A DNA stretch of 64,000 nt from Pukyongia sp963768085 (GTDB lineage Bacteria; Bacteroidota; Bacteroidia; Flavobacteriales; Flavobacteriaceae), in the NCBI GenBank assembly GCA_963768085.1, contig CAVYGO010000003.1, positions 434,001-498,000 on the forward strand, read 5' to 3'. How positions within the stretch are numbered: position 1 is the stretch's first letter; each line of letters begins with the position of its first letter. A program made the position numbers and the translations under genes. Shown here in pieces: positions 42,571-52,071 of this stretch. Below the pieces are notes generated by a model. The model did no database searches and was not told where the DNA came from. It was given only the letters and a program-made list of their open reading frames with translations.

Positions 42571-44598
42571 ATGAAAAAAGATTACACCTTCGACTTTTCA
42601 TACCTATACCGAAGATTTAAAACTGTATTTTTCAGCTTTCTTTTACTGTTTTTTATATCAAATACTGCCCTTGCGCAAGGCCCTGGCTGTCCAAATGTAG
42701 ATGCCGGACCGGATATAGACCTTGATTGCGGGATAGATTGTGTTGATCTAACCGCTTCTTTCCTCCAAACAGGTGAAACCACAAGCTACGAGGTAACTTC
42801 GATTACATATGCACCGCCTTTCCCATTTACCGGGGGGACTCCTGTTTCGGCAAACACTGATGATATTTGGTCGCCAACTATTCCAATACCCTTCGATTTT
42901 TGTTTTTTTGGAGAGACTTATTCTGAATTGATTATTGGATCAAATGGTGTGGTCGCTTTCGATTTCACGCAACCCGATACAACACCGGGTGGATTCTGCC
43001 AATGGAGTTTCGAACCTACTGAAACGATCCCTGATCCTGTGGAGCTTTTCAGAACTACCATTTTCGGAGCATATATGGATATTAATCCTGCCGTTGCAGG
43101 ATCCGGACAGATTAATTTTGAAGTATTCGGAGAAGCACCATGCCGGACAATGGTAATAAATTTCCCGGATGTACCTTATTTCAGCTGTAACAATCTCATT
43201 ATGACATCTCAAATCGTGATGTATGAAACTACCAATGTTATAGAAGTGTATATGGAGGAACGTTCAGACCAGTGTCCTACATGGAATGACGGACTTGCAA
43301 TTATAGGTATTCAGAATCAGGATGGTACCATTGGTTTCACTCCTCCGGGGAGAAACACCGGGAACTGGGCGGCAAATCAGGAAGCCTGGAGATTTACTCC
43401 TAATGGTACATCCAATGTGATGTTCTCCTGGCTCGATGCAGGCGGAAATGTATTAGGCACAGATCCTACCATTAATGTATGCCCAGCAGATATCGTAACC
43501 GAATATACCGCGCAGGCAATTTACACCAACTGTAATGGGGACGTTATAACCGAAACAGATACAGTAACCGTTACTAAGGTGGCAAACTTCACCGTAGACC
43601 TGGGAGAAGATCAGAATTTGTGTGATGTTGCATCTTTTGACATCACCGCAGATGTTCAGGGAATCGATCCTACCCAGGCGACCTACCTTTGGAATACCGG
43701 GGCAACCACGCAAACCATAACCGTAAATCAAACAGGGACCTATACCTGTGATGTGACATTCGATGGCTGTACTCTTATGGATAGCGTAAATATTGAATTG
43801 AATGAAAATCCATTGATCGATCTGGGACCTGATTTAGAGACATGTTTCGAAAATCCCGTCGTTCTGGATGCTACTCCATCGAATTACCCTCCAGGAGCGG
43901 CCACTTACGAATGGAGCCTGGATGGTGTTGTAATAAGTGGTGCTATTTCACCCACCCTGCCTGTTACGGTCGGGGGAACCTATAGCGTTTTTGTTACTGT
44001 TGGGATTTGTACCAGCAACGATACCATCGTAATTTCTCCCCGAAGTGATCTTGAAGTATCATTGGGCGATGATTTCAAATCCTGTCCGAACGAACCGCAA
44101 ACATTAACGGCAGTTACCAGTGAGGTAGATATCACTTTCCAGTGGTTACTCAATGGTGAAGTCCTGGAAGGCGAGACGAGTAATACCCTGGAATTCATGC
44201 TTGAAGAAGGTGTTATGGGAACACAAACCTATACCGTTATTATTACCAAAGGAGAATGTACGGGAACTGACGATATTGATATAGAAACTTACGATGTTGG
44301 TAACTGTGTGATTTCTCAAGGTATATCGCCTAATGGTTCACCCGGTTTTAATGATGAATTAGATCTTGAGTTCCTATCAGACAGAGCTGGAGGGATCCTT
44401 CAGATTCAAATCTTTAACAGACTCGGTGGCTTAGTATACAAGAGAAGCAACTACATCAATGAATGGGTAGGCCAGTCGGACGACGGAAACGAATTGCCTA
44501 CCGGTACCTACTTCTATGTGATTGATCTGGCTTCGGAAGATTCAGTATATGGTATGCAAGCTACAGGATGGATTTACCTGAACCGTGAATCTAACTAA
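42571..44598 (+). CDS. Secreted protein with type B T9SS (gliding motility-associated) C-terminal domain, copy 1
   Basis: The 675-residue protein has a long N-terminal signal peptide (hydrophobic at about 18-32, cleavage near ALAQG) and a lectin-like or nidogen-like region at about 60-280 (IPFDFCFFGETYSELIIGSNG, AWRFTPNG). Several Ig-like/PKD-like repeats follow, each starting with VDLGEDQNLC, IDLGPDLETC or VSLGDDFKSC. The end is the gliding motility-associated type B domain (VISQGISPNG, IFNRLGGLVY, NEWVGQSDDGNELPTGTYFY). Type B domains are exported with the help of a PorP/SprF partner, encoded three genes down. A TACCTTTA sequence at 42518-42525 may be its -7 box. Confidence 0.9.
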   Translation: MKKDYTFDFSYLYRRFKTVFFSFLLLFFISNTALAQGPGCPNVDAGPDIDLDCGIDCVDLTASFLQTGETTSYEVTSITYAPPFPFTGGTPVSANTDDIWSPTIPIPFDFCFFGETYSELIIGSNGVVAFDFTQPDTTPGGFCQWSFEPTETIPDPVELFRTTIFGAYMDINPAVAGSGQINFEVFGEAPCRTMVINFPDVPYFSCNNLIMTSQIVMYETTNVIEVYMEERSDQCPTWNDGLAIIGIQNQDGTIGFTPPGRNTGNWAANQEAWRFTPNGTSNVMFSWLDAGGNVLGTDPTINVCPADIVTEYTAQAIYTNCNGDVITETDTVTVTKVANFTVDLGEDQNLCDVASFDITADVQGIDPTQATYLWNTGATTQTITVNQTGTYTCDVTFDGCTLMDSVNIELNENPLIDLGPDLETCFENPVVLDATPSNYPPGAATYEWSLDGVVISGAISPTLPVTVGGTYSVFVTVGICTSNDTIVISPRSDLEVSLGDDFKSCPNEPQTLTAVTSEVDITFQWLLNGEVLEGETSNTLEFMLEEGVMGTQTYTVIITKGECTGTDDIDIETYDVGNCVISQGISPNGSPGFNDELDLEFLSDRAGGILQIQIFNRLGGLVYKRSNYINEWVGQSDDGNELPTGTYFYVIDLASEDSVYGMQATGWIYLNRESN

Positions 44599-44619
44599 GC
44601 ATTTAGATAACAATCCCTT

Positions 44620-46731
44620 ATGAAAAAAATCATCACATGTCTATCCTTATTGGTGAGTGCTACTACCCTTGCACAATCCATTTCGGTGAATGACCCTGCC
44701 GATCCTCAATCCGCTTTTTCAGCTGAAGAACTGGTGCAAGAGGTATTGGTAAGTGGCTCGTCATGTGTTGAGATTGAACTTACTAACCTGGCTGAGAATC
44801 CGGATGGGGTAGGTAATATAAGCGAACAGAGTTGGGGATATTTTCAAAACGAAGGGGGAACTTTTCCATTTGAGGAAGGGATCATACTGTCCTCAGGTTT
44901 TGCCATAAGTGCGGAAGGGCCCAATAGTGAAACCGGCACTTCGGATGGCGGTTTGAACTGGCCGGGAGATATCGATATAAAAGCCTTATTGGATAATCAA
45001 TACGGAACTAATGTGGCTACGAATAATGCTACTGTATTCGAATTTACATTTGTTTCCAGCTTGGATGAAGCTACCTTCGAATTCATATTCGCTTCAGAAG
45101 AATATGAGGACCAATGGGAATGCAGTGATGATTTTAGAGATGGATTTGCTTTCCTAATAAAAGGCCCGGGTATTCCGGATGATTCAGGAGCACCTTTTGG
45201 CGGAACAAATGTGGCGGCGGTACCAGGATCGAACAATGTACCCGTAAGTACCGCATCTATACACAGAGACACATTTTTATGTGGATTCGAAATCCCTGGA
45301 ACGAATTACTTTCCAGACCTCTATGTAACAAATTCAAATCCCGCCACAAATGAAATTGAATTCGACGGTCTTACTGTTACACTAACAACTGCAACGGTAA
45401 ATATTACCCCAAATGAGGTCTATACCATTAAAATGGTACTGGCGGATCGTGGAGATACGGCATTCGATTCTGCAGTATTTCTAAAAGCCGGTAGTTTCAA
45501 TATTGGTAATGTTAATTTGGGAAATGATATATTGTTGGGTGACCCCCAGGCACGTTGTACAGGAGAAATAATTACTTTGGATGCCGGATCTAATCCCGAT
45601 GCCGAATTTCAGTGGTTCAAAGATGGTGTGATTATACCAGACGCAACAAATCAAACACTTGATATTTCAGAAACAGGATTGTACAGGGTCGAACTTACCT
45701 TTGCTTCTACTCCCGATTGTATAGTGAGTGATGAAATCCTGGTTGAATTCTTCACGGTACCGGAATTCGATCTGGGCGAAGATCAGCTTATTTGTGATAA
45801 ACAAATTATTATACTGGATGCTACCCCGGTAAACACTACTGAGCTGGCAGACATTTCATATAAGTGGTTAAAGGACGGGATTGAAATTCCAGGAGAAACT
45901 GCCGCTACCCTTGAGGTATCAGAAACAGGGCAATATGCTGCGGAGGTTACAGGAAACGGATGTGTGATCAGCGATGAAGTATTCATTGAGCTAGTCTCAT
46001 TCACTGTAAATATTGGAGATTTCATTGAGCCTTGTGGAGATAGTTCTTACGAGATCGTACCCATTATTGAAGGTGCCGATCCCACAGGAGCTACTTATTT
46101 ATGGAGTACCGGGGAAACCACGCCTACAATTACAGTAACAGAGGATGGTGTATACAGTGTGGAAGTAACTATAGATGGATGTATAGAATTTGATGATGTC
46201 ACCATCAATTTCAGAACATTACCCGAAATAGCGCTTGGGGAAGATATAACAAAGTGTGCTCAGGACGTAAGTATTTTAACGGCCACACCTCTTAACGCCG
46301 GAGGAGCTACCTTCACATATACCTGGTTCAGGGACGGTGGAGAGATAGCCGGAGAAAATTCAGAAACGCTTGAAGTTACCGAAGAAGGTCTCTATTCGGT
46401 GGAAGTGAACGATGACGGCTGCATTGGAACAGATGCTATTGACGTAAAATTCTATGACAATGAGAACTGTGTGATCTCTCAAGGAATTTCTCCTAATGGC
46501 GATGGAATGAACGATACGTTGGATCTGGAATTTCTGAACGATCGTTCGGGAATCGTGAAAGTCGCTATCTATAACCGATTAGGGTTATTAGTCTATGTAA
46601 AAGAACAGTATGTGAACGAATGGATGGGGCAAACCAATGATGGTTCCGAACTTCCGGTGGGCACTTATTTTTATGCCATTGAATTACAAACAGAAGAACC
46701 GCTAAGCGGTTGGATATATATAAACAGATAA
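44620..46731 (+). CDS. Secreted protein with choice-of-anchor-L and type B T9SS C-terminal domain, copy 2
   Basis: The 703-residue protein has a signal peptide (cleavage near TLAQS) and a choice-of-anchor-L domain at about 20-290 (GIILSSGFAISAEGPN, FEFIFASEEYEDQW, DGFAFLIKGPG, GFEIPGTNYFPDLY). Ig-like repeats starting with LGND, LGEDQLIC and LGEDITKC come next, and a type B C-terminal domain closes it (VISQGISPNGDGMNDTLDL, IYNRLGLLVY, GSELPVGTYFYAIEL). It is 21 bases after copy 1 and 26 bases before the PorP/SprF start, so the three form one transcript. It is probably an adhesin or surface-matrix protein. Confidence 0.92.
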   Translation: MKKIITCLSLLVSATTLAQSISVNDPADPQSAFSAEELVQEVLVSGSSCVEIELTNLAENPDGVGNISEQSWGYFQNEGGTFPFEEGIILSSGFAISAEGPNSETGTSDGGLNWPGDIDIKALLDNQYGTNVATNNATVFEFTFVSSLDEATFEFIFASEEYEDQWECSDDFRDGFAFLIKGPGIPDDSGAPFGGTNVAAVPGSNNVPVSTASIHRDTFLCGFEIPGTNYFPDLYVTNSNPATNEIEFDGLTVTLTTATVNITPNEVYTIKMVLADRGDTAFDSAVFLKAGSFNIGNVNLGNDILLGDPQARCTGEIITLDAGSNPDAEFQWFKDGVIIPDATNQTLDISETGLYRVELTFASTPDCIVSDEILVEFFTVPEFDLGEDQLICDKQIIILDATPVNTTELADISYKWLKDGIEIPGETAATLEVSETGQYAAEVTGNGCVISDEVFIELVSFTVNIGDFIEPCGDSSYEIVPIIEGADPTGATYLWSTGETTPTITVTEDGVYSVEVTIDGCIEFDDVTINFRTLPEIALGEDITKCAQDVSILTATPLNAGGATFTYTWFRDGGEIAGENSETLEVTEEGLYSVEVNDDGCIGTDAIDVKFYDNENCVISQGISPNGDGMNDTLDLEFLNDRSGIVKVAIYNRLGLLVYVKEQYVNEWMGQTNDGSELPVGTYFYAIELQTEEPLSGWIYINR

Positions 46732-46757
46732 CAACAACCAATAATAACTTAACGATA

Positions 46758-47672
46758 ATGAAAAAACTGTCGCTATTAGTACTCTTACTAGCTATACTGA
46801 GCACCGAATTCACGACGGCGCAACAAGACCCGCAGTATACGCAATACATGTACAATATGAACGTGGTAAACCCTGCCTATGCAGGTTCTAAAGAAAGCCT
46901 ATCGATTACGGCCTTGTACCGTAATCAATGGTCGGGTTTCGATGGAGCACCTGAGACTTTTACATTCTCAGCTTCTTCTCCAATTGGAGATAAGGTGGGA
47001 CTCGGATTATCCGCCATTAAAGATGAACTTGGGCCTGTGAGTGAGACCAATGTATATGCAGATTTCTCGTATACTCTGGAAGTAGGTGGTAATACCAAGT
47101 TAGCCTTAGGTGTGAAGGCCGGTGCTACTTTTCATGATGTGGGACTAACAGATCTCGAACTGCAGGATCCTAATGACCCGTTCTTCTCGCAGAATATAAG
47201 CAATACATACCCGAATGTAGGTGCGGGAGCCTTTCTGTACGGCGACAAATTTTATGTAGGCCTTTCGGTGCCTAATTTGCTGAACTCTGTACACCTGGAC
47301 GAGAACGGCCTGAAGTACGGTTCGGAAACCAGCCATTATTTTGCAACAGCAGGATACGTTTTCCAAGTTTCGGAAAATGTAAAACTAAAACCTTCCGCGA
47401 TGGTTAAATCGGCATTTAACGCGCCGGTTTCTTTCGACGCTAACCTGAATGCACTATTCTACGAAAAATTCGAGTTAGGTGTTTCTTACAGATTAGACGA
47501 TTCGTTCAGTGGCCTTGTCGGGTTCCAGGTAACTGAAAATATCCGAGTTGGATATGCGTACGATTATATAATATCCGATCTTGATGCCGTTGCAGATGCT
47601 TCTCACGAGGTGATTCTGACTTTCGATCTGTTCTTTAAGAAACGAACGCTACGCTCACCGAGATACTTCTAA
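46758..47672 (+). CDS. PorP/SprF family type IX secretion membrane protein
   Basis: The 304-residue barrel protein has a signal peptide (cleavage near TTAQQ) and the family landmarks QDPQYTQYMYNMNVVNPAYAGS, LTALYRNQW-like ITALYRNQWSGFDGAPET, PIGDKVGLG and the C-terminal GYAYDYIISDL and HEVILTFDL. These proteins sit in the outer membrane and take part in secreting type B T9SS cargo, which is encoded directly upstream. The ATG at 46758 was chosen; the longer frame overlaps the previous gene's end. Confidence 0.95.
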   Translation: MKKLSLLVLLLAILSTEFTTAQQDPQYTQYMYNMNVVNPAYAGSKESLSITALYRNQWSGFDGAPETFTFSASSPIGDKVGLGLSAIKDELGPVSETNVYADFSYTLEVGGNTKLALGVKAGATFHDVGLTDLELQDPNDPFFSQNISNTYPNVGAGAFLYGDKFYVGLSVPNLLNSVHLDENGLKYGSETSHYFATAGYVFQVSENVKLKPSAMVKSAFNAPVSFDANLNALFYEKFELGVSYRLDDSFSGLVGFQVTENIRVGYAYDYIISDLDAVADASHEVILTFDLFFKKRTLRSPRYF

Positions 47673-47697
47673 TCACTAAAATCTAAGTTCAGTAACG

Positions 47698-49593
47698 ATG
47701 AAAAAAATATTTACATTCCTATTACTCATCGCGGTAAGCACAACAGTAACCACCGCTCAAAATAAAGACACTAAAAAAGCGGATCAGCTATACGCGCGTT
47801 ATCAATATACGGATGCAGCAGCCGCATATCAGAAACTCCTGAAAAAAGGCAAAGGAAGCCGCTATGTCTATCAACAACTAGGTAACAGTTATTACTATAT
47901 TAACGATACCAAGAAAGCTGAAACCTATTACAAACGGGTTGTAAAAGGAAGAAATCCGAATGCAGAGGTTGTATACAACTACGCGCAGTCATTGAAAGCA
48001 AACGGAAAATTCTCGGACCACAATACTTGGATGCAGAAATTTGCCGAGATGAAACCGAGCGATTCCCGTGCCAAGGAGTTCATGAAGAATCCTAACTATA
48101 TCCCTCTTATTATGGATGAGGTGCAACGCTGGGAAGTGAAGAACCTGGAGGAAATCAATTCGGAATACGCCGATTTTGGATCATTTACTATGGGGAAAGA
48201 TTTTTACTTTACCTCCGGGCGAAATACCAAGCGTAAAAAATACGGCTGGAACGAAGAGCCTTACCTTGATATATACAAAGCCCGGGATGTAGGTGGAACG
48301 ATAAAAAATGCCAATATTCTTCCCGGTAAGGATATCAACACCAAGTACCATGAAGGCACAGTAGCTGTTACTGCGGACGGTAAGCGAATGTATTTCGATA
48401 GAAATGACTATTACGAAGGTGATTTCGACAAGAGTGAAGAAGGAGTGAACCAAATTAATCTTTATTATGCCGAATTGATCGACGGACAATGGAAAGGTGT
48501 ACAATCCGTACCATGGAACAGTGACGAATATTCGGTTCAACACCCCTCCTTAAGTTCCGATGGCAATACACTTTACTTTACCAGCGATATGCCGGGCGGA
48601 CAAGGAATGAGTGATATATATAAAGTTACGGTCAACAAAGATGGTACATTTGGTACACCCGAAAATATGGGAAGTACAATAAATACTGAAGGGCGTGAAG
48701 GTTTTCCTTCCGCGGATAGTAATGAAACCTTATATTTCTCGAGTGACGGACATTTAGGTATTGGAATGCTGGATGTATTTATGGTTCCCAAAACACGAAG
48801 TGGTAATATGGAGGTAATAAATATGGGCAAAGGCGTTAATAGCGCGGATGATGATTTCGCCTTTGTGTTCGATCCTGTAACACGGACCGGTTTTGTTTCT
48901 TCCAACAGAAGCGGAGGAAAAGGTGGTGATGATATTTATGCAGTTAAAGAAATGGAGATAGTCTGTGAAGTTACTATCAACGTGAAAGTGCTTAACGAAT
49001 ATACCGACGGCCCTATATCCGGAGCTCGCGTGGATATGTACGATGAATTTGAAAATAGTTTGAGCTCAAGAACGACCGGAGAAGATGGTAGTGCCTCCTT
49101 GATCGCAGAATGCGACAAGGGTCACGTCCTGCAAGGGATAATGAAAGATTATGAAAGTAATGCGGTAGTTGTGGAAGCTGCCAACAACACCGAAGTAGAT
49201 GTTGTTATTCGTTTACGCCCAATTGAAGATATCATCGTAGACGATCGCGTGGTACTTAACCCTATATTCTTCGATCTGGACAAATCGAATATCAAACCAC
49301 AAGCTGCTTTCGAACTGGATAAACTAGTGGCTATCATGGAGAAATACCCAAATTTGGTGATCAAAGTTGAAAGTCATACGGATAACCGGGGCAATGATGA
49401 CTATAACCTTGGTTTAAGTGAACGCAGAGCACAGTCCACGGTTCAGTATGTTATTTCAAAAGGTATTGACGCTTCCAGGATTAATGGAGAAGGAAAAGGT
49501 GAAACCGCACCGAAGTTCGATTGTGGAACGAAATGTACCAAAGAACAACACGATAAAAACCGGAGATCGGAATTTATAATAGTTGAACGCTAG
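47698..49593 (+). CDS. OmpA family protein with TPR and WD40-like (PD40) repeats
   Basis: The 631-residue protein has a signal peptide (cleavage near VTTAQN) and TPR helices at about 25-120 (ADQLYARYQYTDAAAAYQKLL). A PD40 propeller lies at about 150-420 (GTVAVTADGKRMYFDRND, HPSLSSDGNTLYFTSDMPGG, GFPSADSNETLYFSSDG), then a carboxypeptidase-like domain at about 425-505. A peptidoglycan-binding OmpA domain forms the end (IFFDLDKSNIKP, VESHTDNRGND, NLGLSERRA). It is the usual neighbour of PorP/SprF in type B T9SS loci and probably tethers the system to peptidoglycan. It is 25 bases after PorP/SprF and is followed by a strong terminator. Confidence 0.94.
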   Translation: MKKIFTFLLLIAVSTTVTTAQNKDTKKADQLYARYQYTDAAAAYQKLLKKGKGSRYVYQQLGNSYYYINDTKKAETYYKRVVKGRNPNAEVVYNYAQSLKANGKFSDHNTWMQKFAEMKPSDSRAKEFMKNPNYIPLIMDEVQRWEVKNLEEINSEYADFGSFTMGKDFYFTSGRNTKRKKYGWNEEPYLDIYKARDVGGTIKNANILPGKDINTKYHEGTVAVTADGKRMYFDRNDYYEGDFDKSEEGVNQINLYYAELIDGQWKGVQSVPWNSDEYSVQHPSLSSDGNTLYFTSDMPGGQGMSDIYKVTVNKDGTFGTPENMGSTINTEGREGFPSADSNETLYFSSDGHLGIGMLDVFMVPKTRSGNMEVINMGKGVNSADDDFAFVFDPVTRTGFVSSNRSGGKGGDDIYAVKEMEIVCEVTINVKVLNEYTDGPISGARVDMYDEFENSLSSRTTGEDGSASLIAECDKGHVLQGIMKDYESNAVVVEAANNTEVDVVIRLRPIEDIIVDDRVVLNPIFFDLDKSNIKPQAAFELDKLVAIMEKYPNLVIKVESHTDNRGNDDYNLGLSERRAQSTVQYVISKGIDASRINGEGKGETAPKFDCGTKCTKEQHDKNRRSEFIIVER

Positions 49594-49625
49594 TCGTTTT
49601 CAGCTAACTAATTAACCATTGAGAA

Positions 49626-49654
49626 AACCCTTCCAGAAACTGGAAGGGTTTTTT
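49626..49654 (+). terminator. Terminator after the T9SS type B locus
   Basis: A 10-base perfect stem (AACCCTTCCA/TGGAAGGGTT) with a GAAAC loop is followed by a run of T residues, 33 bases after the ompA-like stop. Confidence 0.9.
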
Positions 49655-49732
49655 GTTTTGAACAATTTCGTATCATGGAGATTCCTCTTGAGTTTCTGAA
49701 TTTACGGATCAACCTAGCTTGCAGCCGGGAAC

Positions 49733-50116
49733 TCATTTGGGTTCTACAATAAGAAATACAGATGTACTATCACCAATATTAAGAACTTCGTGCCATTCTA
49801 CTCCATCATTGGAGAAGCTCAAACCCGTTGGAATATCCACTTCGCGGGTTCCTGTGGTATCTTTAATTCTGAAAGTGCTTCCGGCCAGGGTATAGCCAAA
49901 ATGTTTTTTGTGATAATGCCTTTCATGCCCCACACCGGGTGGAAAGGTGCACTTTAGTACACGTAAGCTTGCATCGTCCTGAATAACCTCACATACGGCC
50001 TCTCCGTTCCAGCCCGCCTCCAAAGGGTCTGGCAGGGATTTGTTATTCTCGCAAGCATAAAGAAGCAATAGGAGTACTCCAATAATTCGGATATTCTTCA
50101 AAAGTTTGCTATTCAT
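49733..50116 (-). CDS. Cupin-domain lipoprotein
   Basis: The 127-residue protein has a hydrophobic start ending in a lipobox (LLLYAC, Cys at about 22) and a small cupin barrel: VLKCTFPPGVGHERHYHKKHFGY with GHERHYHKKHFGY as the metal-binding first motif (His residues), then SFSNDGVEWHEVLNIG as the second. It probably binds a metal in the periplasm or outer membrane; the substrate is unknown. It overlaps the upstream gene by 8 bases and is last in the TonB-receptor operon. Confidence 0.83.
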   Translation of the reverse strand: MNSKLLKNIRIIGVLLLLLYACENNKSLPDPLEAGWNGEAVCEVIQDDASLRVLKCTFPPGVGHERHYHKKHFGYTLAGSTFRIKDTTGTREVDIPTGLSFSNDGVEWHEVLNIGDSTSVFLIVEPK

Positions 50117-50624
50117 CCTCCAACAGGTATTTACTTAAGGAATTATAATCTACACTACAAATTTCGGTTCTCTCAGGGTATCCATGTCCGTACAATCCGG
50201 CGTGCAAAGGAATGGGAAACAGGGCTTCTTTTCCAATATGTGGTATCTTGATCTTAACAGGCTTGAGGACTCTTCTGTCTATGACCGCACTAAAATCTGA
50301 CCAGGATAATAAAAATGTTGAAGCGCAATGATTACAGGTCCACTGCTCCTGGTAACTCTCACCTTTCGGTTCGATCTGGACTTTGGAATAATAATCACTA
50401 ACCCTGCCTATCATCAATTCTGTTTCCCAGCATACAAAGGCTTTGCTATAGTCTGAGCAATCGATACCGGCTATTTGTAAAAATCGTGGATGGCCGCAGG
50501 CGCAACCATTTTTATAGTATTTGTCCAACGCTTCATCCACCAATTTCTCAACTCGTAAATAACGTTCCTGGCCCTCGCTGAGTACTTTTTCCTCCATAGC
50601 GTTTAAAGATACAGAAATCGGCAT
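50109..50624 (-). CDS. Uncharacterised Cys-rich, probably zinc-binding protein
   Basis: The 171-residue protein has two cysteine clusters, GCACGHP near residue 40 and WTCNHCAST near residue 95, which could form a zinc site. The rest is charged with an aromatic-rich C-terminus (PLHAGLYGHGYPERTEI). No signal peptide is seen. I do not recognise the family. Its ATG overlaps the DUF5689 stop (TAATG), and its stop overlaps the cupin start, so it is firmly inside the operon. A later ATG at 50597 (MEEKVLSEGQ) is possible. Confidence 0.65.
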   Translation of the reverse strand: MPISVSLNAMEEKVLSEGQERYLRVEKLVDEALDKYYKNGCACGHPRFLQIAGIDCSDYSKAFVCWETELMIGRVSDYYSKVQIEPKGESYQEQWTCNHCASTFLLSWSDFSAVIDRRVLKPVKIKIPHIGKEALFPIPLHAGLYGHGYPERTEICSVDYNSLSKYLLEDE

Positions 50625-52051
50625 TAATTAAAGCTCACTTCGATCTCATCCAGTTCGTAAGTGCCATCAAAGTCGGGATCGCCGCTTCCCACATATTTCC
50701 AGGCGATATGGCCTGTTCCTTCAATACAGCTCATATCTACATTACCCGAGTAGATCCAGTCACCGAAGAAGTCGTCATCCTGCACAAGTATTGCTGCCGG
50801 TAACAGATTCCATGTGGCTTCTACAATTGTTCCCGGGTTACCATCCCAATCGGTAGAAAAAAGTAGTTCAAGGTTGCTGCCATCGGCAAAACTGTTTGAG
50901 GTTTTGAAGGATAGTACTTCAGCGTCCTGGTCATCAAAATTTAATTCCGGAGTGATCAGCCAGCCGATATTGGAATCGTCCCCACTTTGATAGGCGCCCA
51001 TTCGCGCCGATATCCCAAGGGAGGCATTGGTCCCGCTATCGGAATATGCTTCCCAGGTTTCGCTTCCCGCTTCAACGAAATTTGTCCATCCATTACCAAT
51101 TATTGGTTCACCTGCAACCTGTGTTTCAAAAAAATCGTTGAACAAAAACATACTCCCCGGGCTAGAAGCAATGCCACAGTCCACTTCCAAGGGGTCACAT
51201 CGATCCAGGCTTTCCAGCTGAACACCTGTAAGATCATTTACAACAATATTAAACTCATCTCCAAAGAAATTATAGGTGAAGATCCCTTCTACGATTCCCC
51301 GGCCTGTAGCCAGTTTCTGGGATTTGAAATCGGCAAAAGTAGAGGTGCTGAAAACAATGGTTGCATTTTCATTGCAACTCTCCAGGGTTCGTTCTCCATC
51401 AAATTGATCACCGGGTTCTCCGGCATAGGTTAAAGGATGATCTCCTAACACGAGATTCCTATTGAACTGAACATCACTAAGCCGTACAAAAGTGTTCAAC
51501 ATAGCTTCATTCAATTCTGAAATAAGCATTGGATTGGCTTCAATCGGCGTGACGAGGGTATCTCTTACAACATAATCGAACATTCGAGATTCGGAAATTT
51601 GTTCAACATTGTTTCCATCTCTTTGGCCCACTGTGAGCTGGCCATTCTCCAGACCTACGGTAAGACCGATTAAATTCACATACACCTTACGCCCTATCTC
51701 ATAGCTCTGAAACAATGGATTTGTATCTATTTTTATCCGGAGTCCAGCCACCGGATTGGCCGGTGAATCCTGAATGATCAGTTCCTCGAAATAGTTTCCC
51801 TTCTCATCGCTGGAGATCACATATCCACTCAAATAAAGCTCCGTATCCAGGGTCAGTACAGAATTTCCGGTTGTCAACATCTCCTGAATGAGCAACTGTT
51901 TTAATGCGATTATACTTATCTCCGAACCTGTTATTGCAACTTCAGCAGGACCAATCTCAGGTACTTCGAATTCATCATCGGTAACACATGCTTGCACAAT
52001 AAGTAGTATCAATAGGCTCAATAATAAAAGTGAAATGTGGTGTTTTTTCAT
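50624..52051 (-). CDS. DUF5689 lipoprotein with choice-of-anchor-J-like domain
   Basis: The 475-residue lipoprotein (lipobox VQAC, Cys at about 22) has a DUF5689 domain at about 35-280 (LDTELYLSGYVISSDEKGNYFEELIIQD-type region with YVISSDEKGNYF, GRKVYVNLIGLTVG) and a choice-of-anchor-J-like jelly roll at about 300-475 (NGWTNFVEAGSETWEAYSD region, IGWLITPELNFDDQ). DUF5689 proteins accompany TonB receptors in Bacteroidota much as SusD does. It follows the receptor by 20 bases. A substrate-capturing surface role is inferred. Confidence 0.85.
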   Translation of the reverse strand: MKKHHISLLLLSLLILLIVQACVTDDEFEVPEIGPAEVAITGSEISIIALKQLLIQEMLTTGNSVLTLDTELYLSGYVISSDEKGNYFEELIIQDSPANPVAGLRIKIDTNPLFQSYEIGRKVYVNLIGLTVGLENGQLTVGQRDGNNVEQISESRMFDYVVRDTLVTPIEANPMLISELNEAMLNTFVRLSDVQFNRNLVLGDHPLTYAGEPGDQFDGERTLESCNENATIVFSTSTFADFKSQKLATGRGIVEGIFTYNFFGDEFNIVVNDLTGVQLESLDRCDPLEVDCGIASSPGSMFLFNDFFETQVAGEPIIGNGWTNFVEAGSETWEAYSDSGTNASLGISARMGAYQSGDDSNIGWLITPELNFDDQDAEVLSFKTSNSFADGSNLELLFSTDWDGNPGTIVEATWNLLPAAILVQDDDFFGDWIYSGNVDMSCIEGTGHIAWKYVGSGDPDFDGTYELDEIEVSFN

Positions 52052-52071
52052 GATTGTTCAAATTGAATGGT

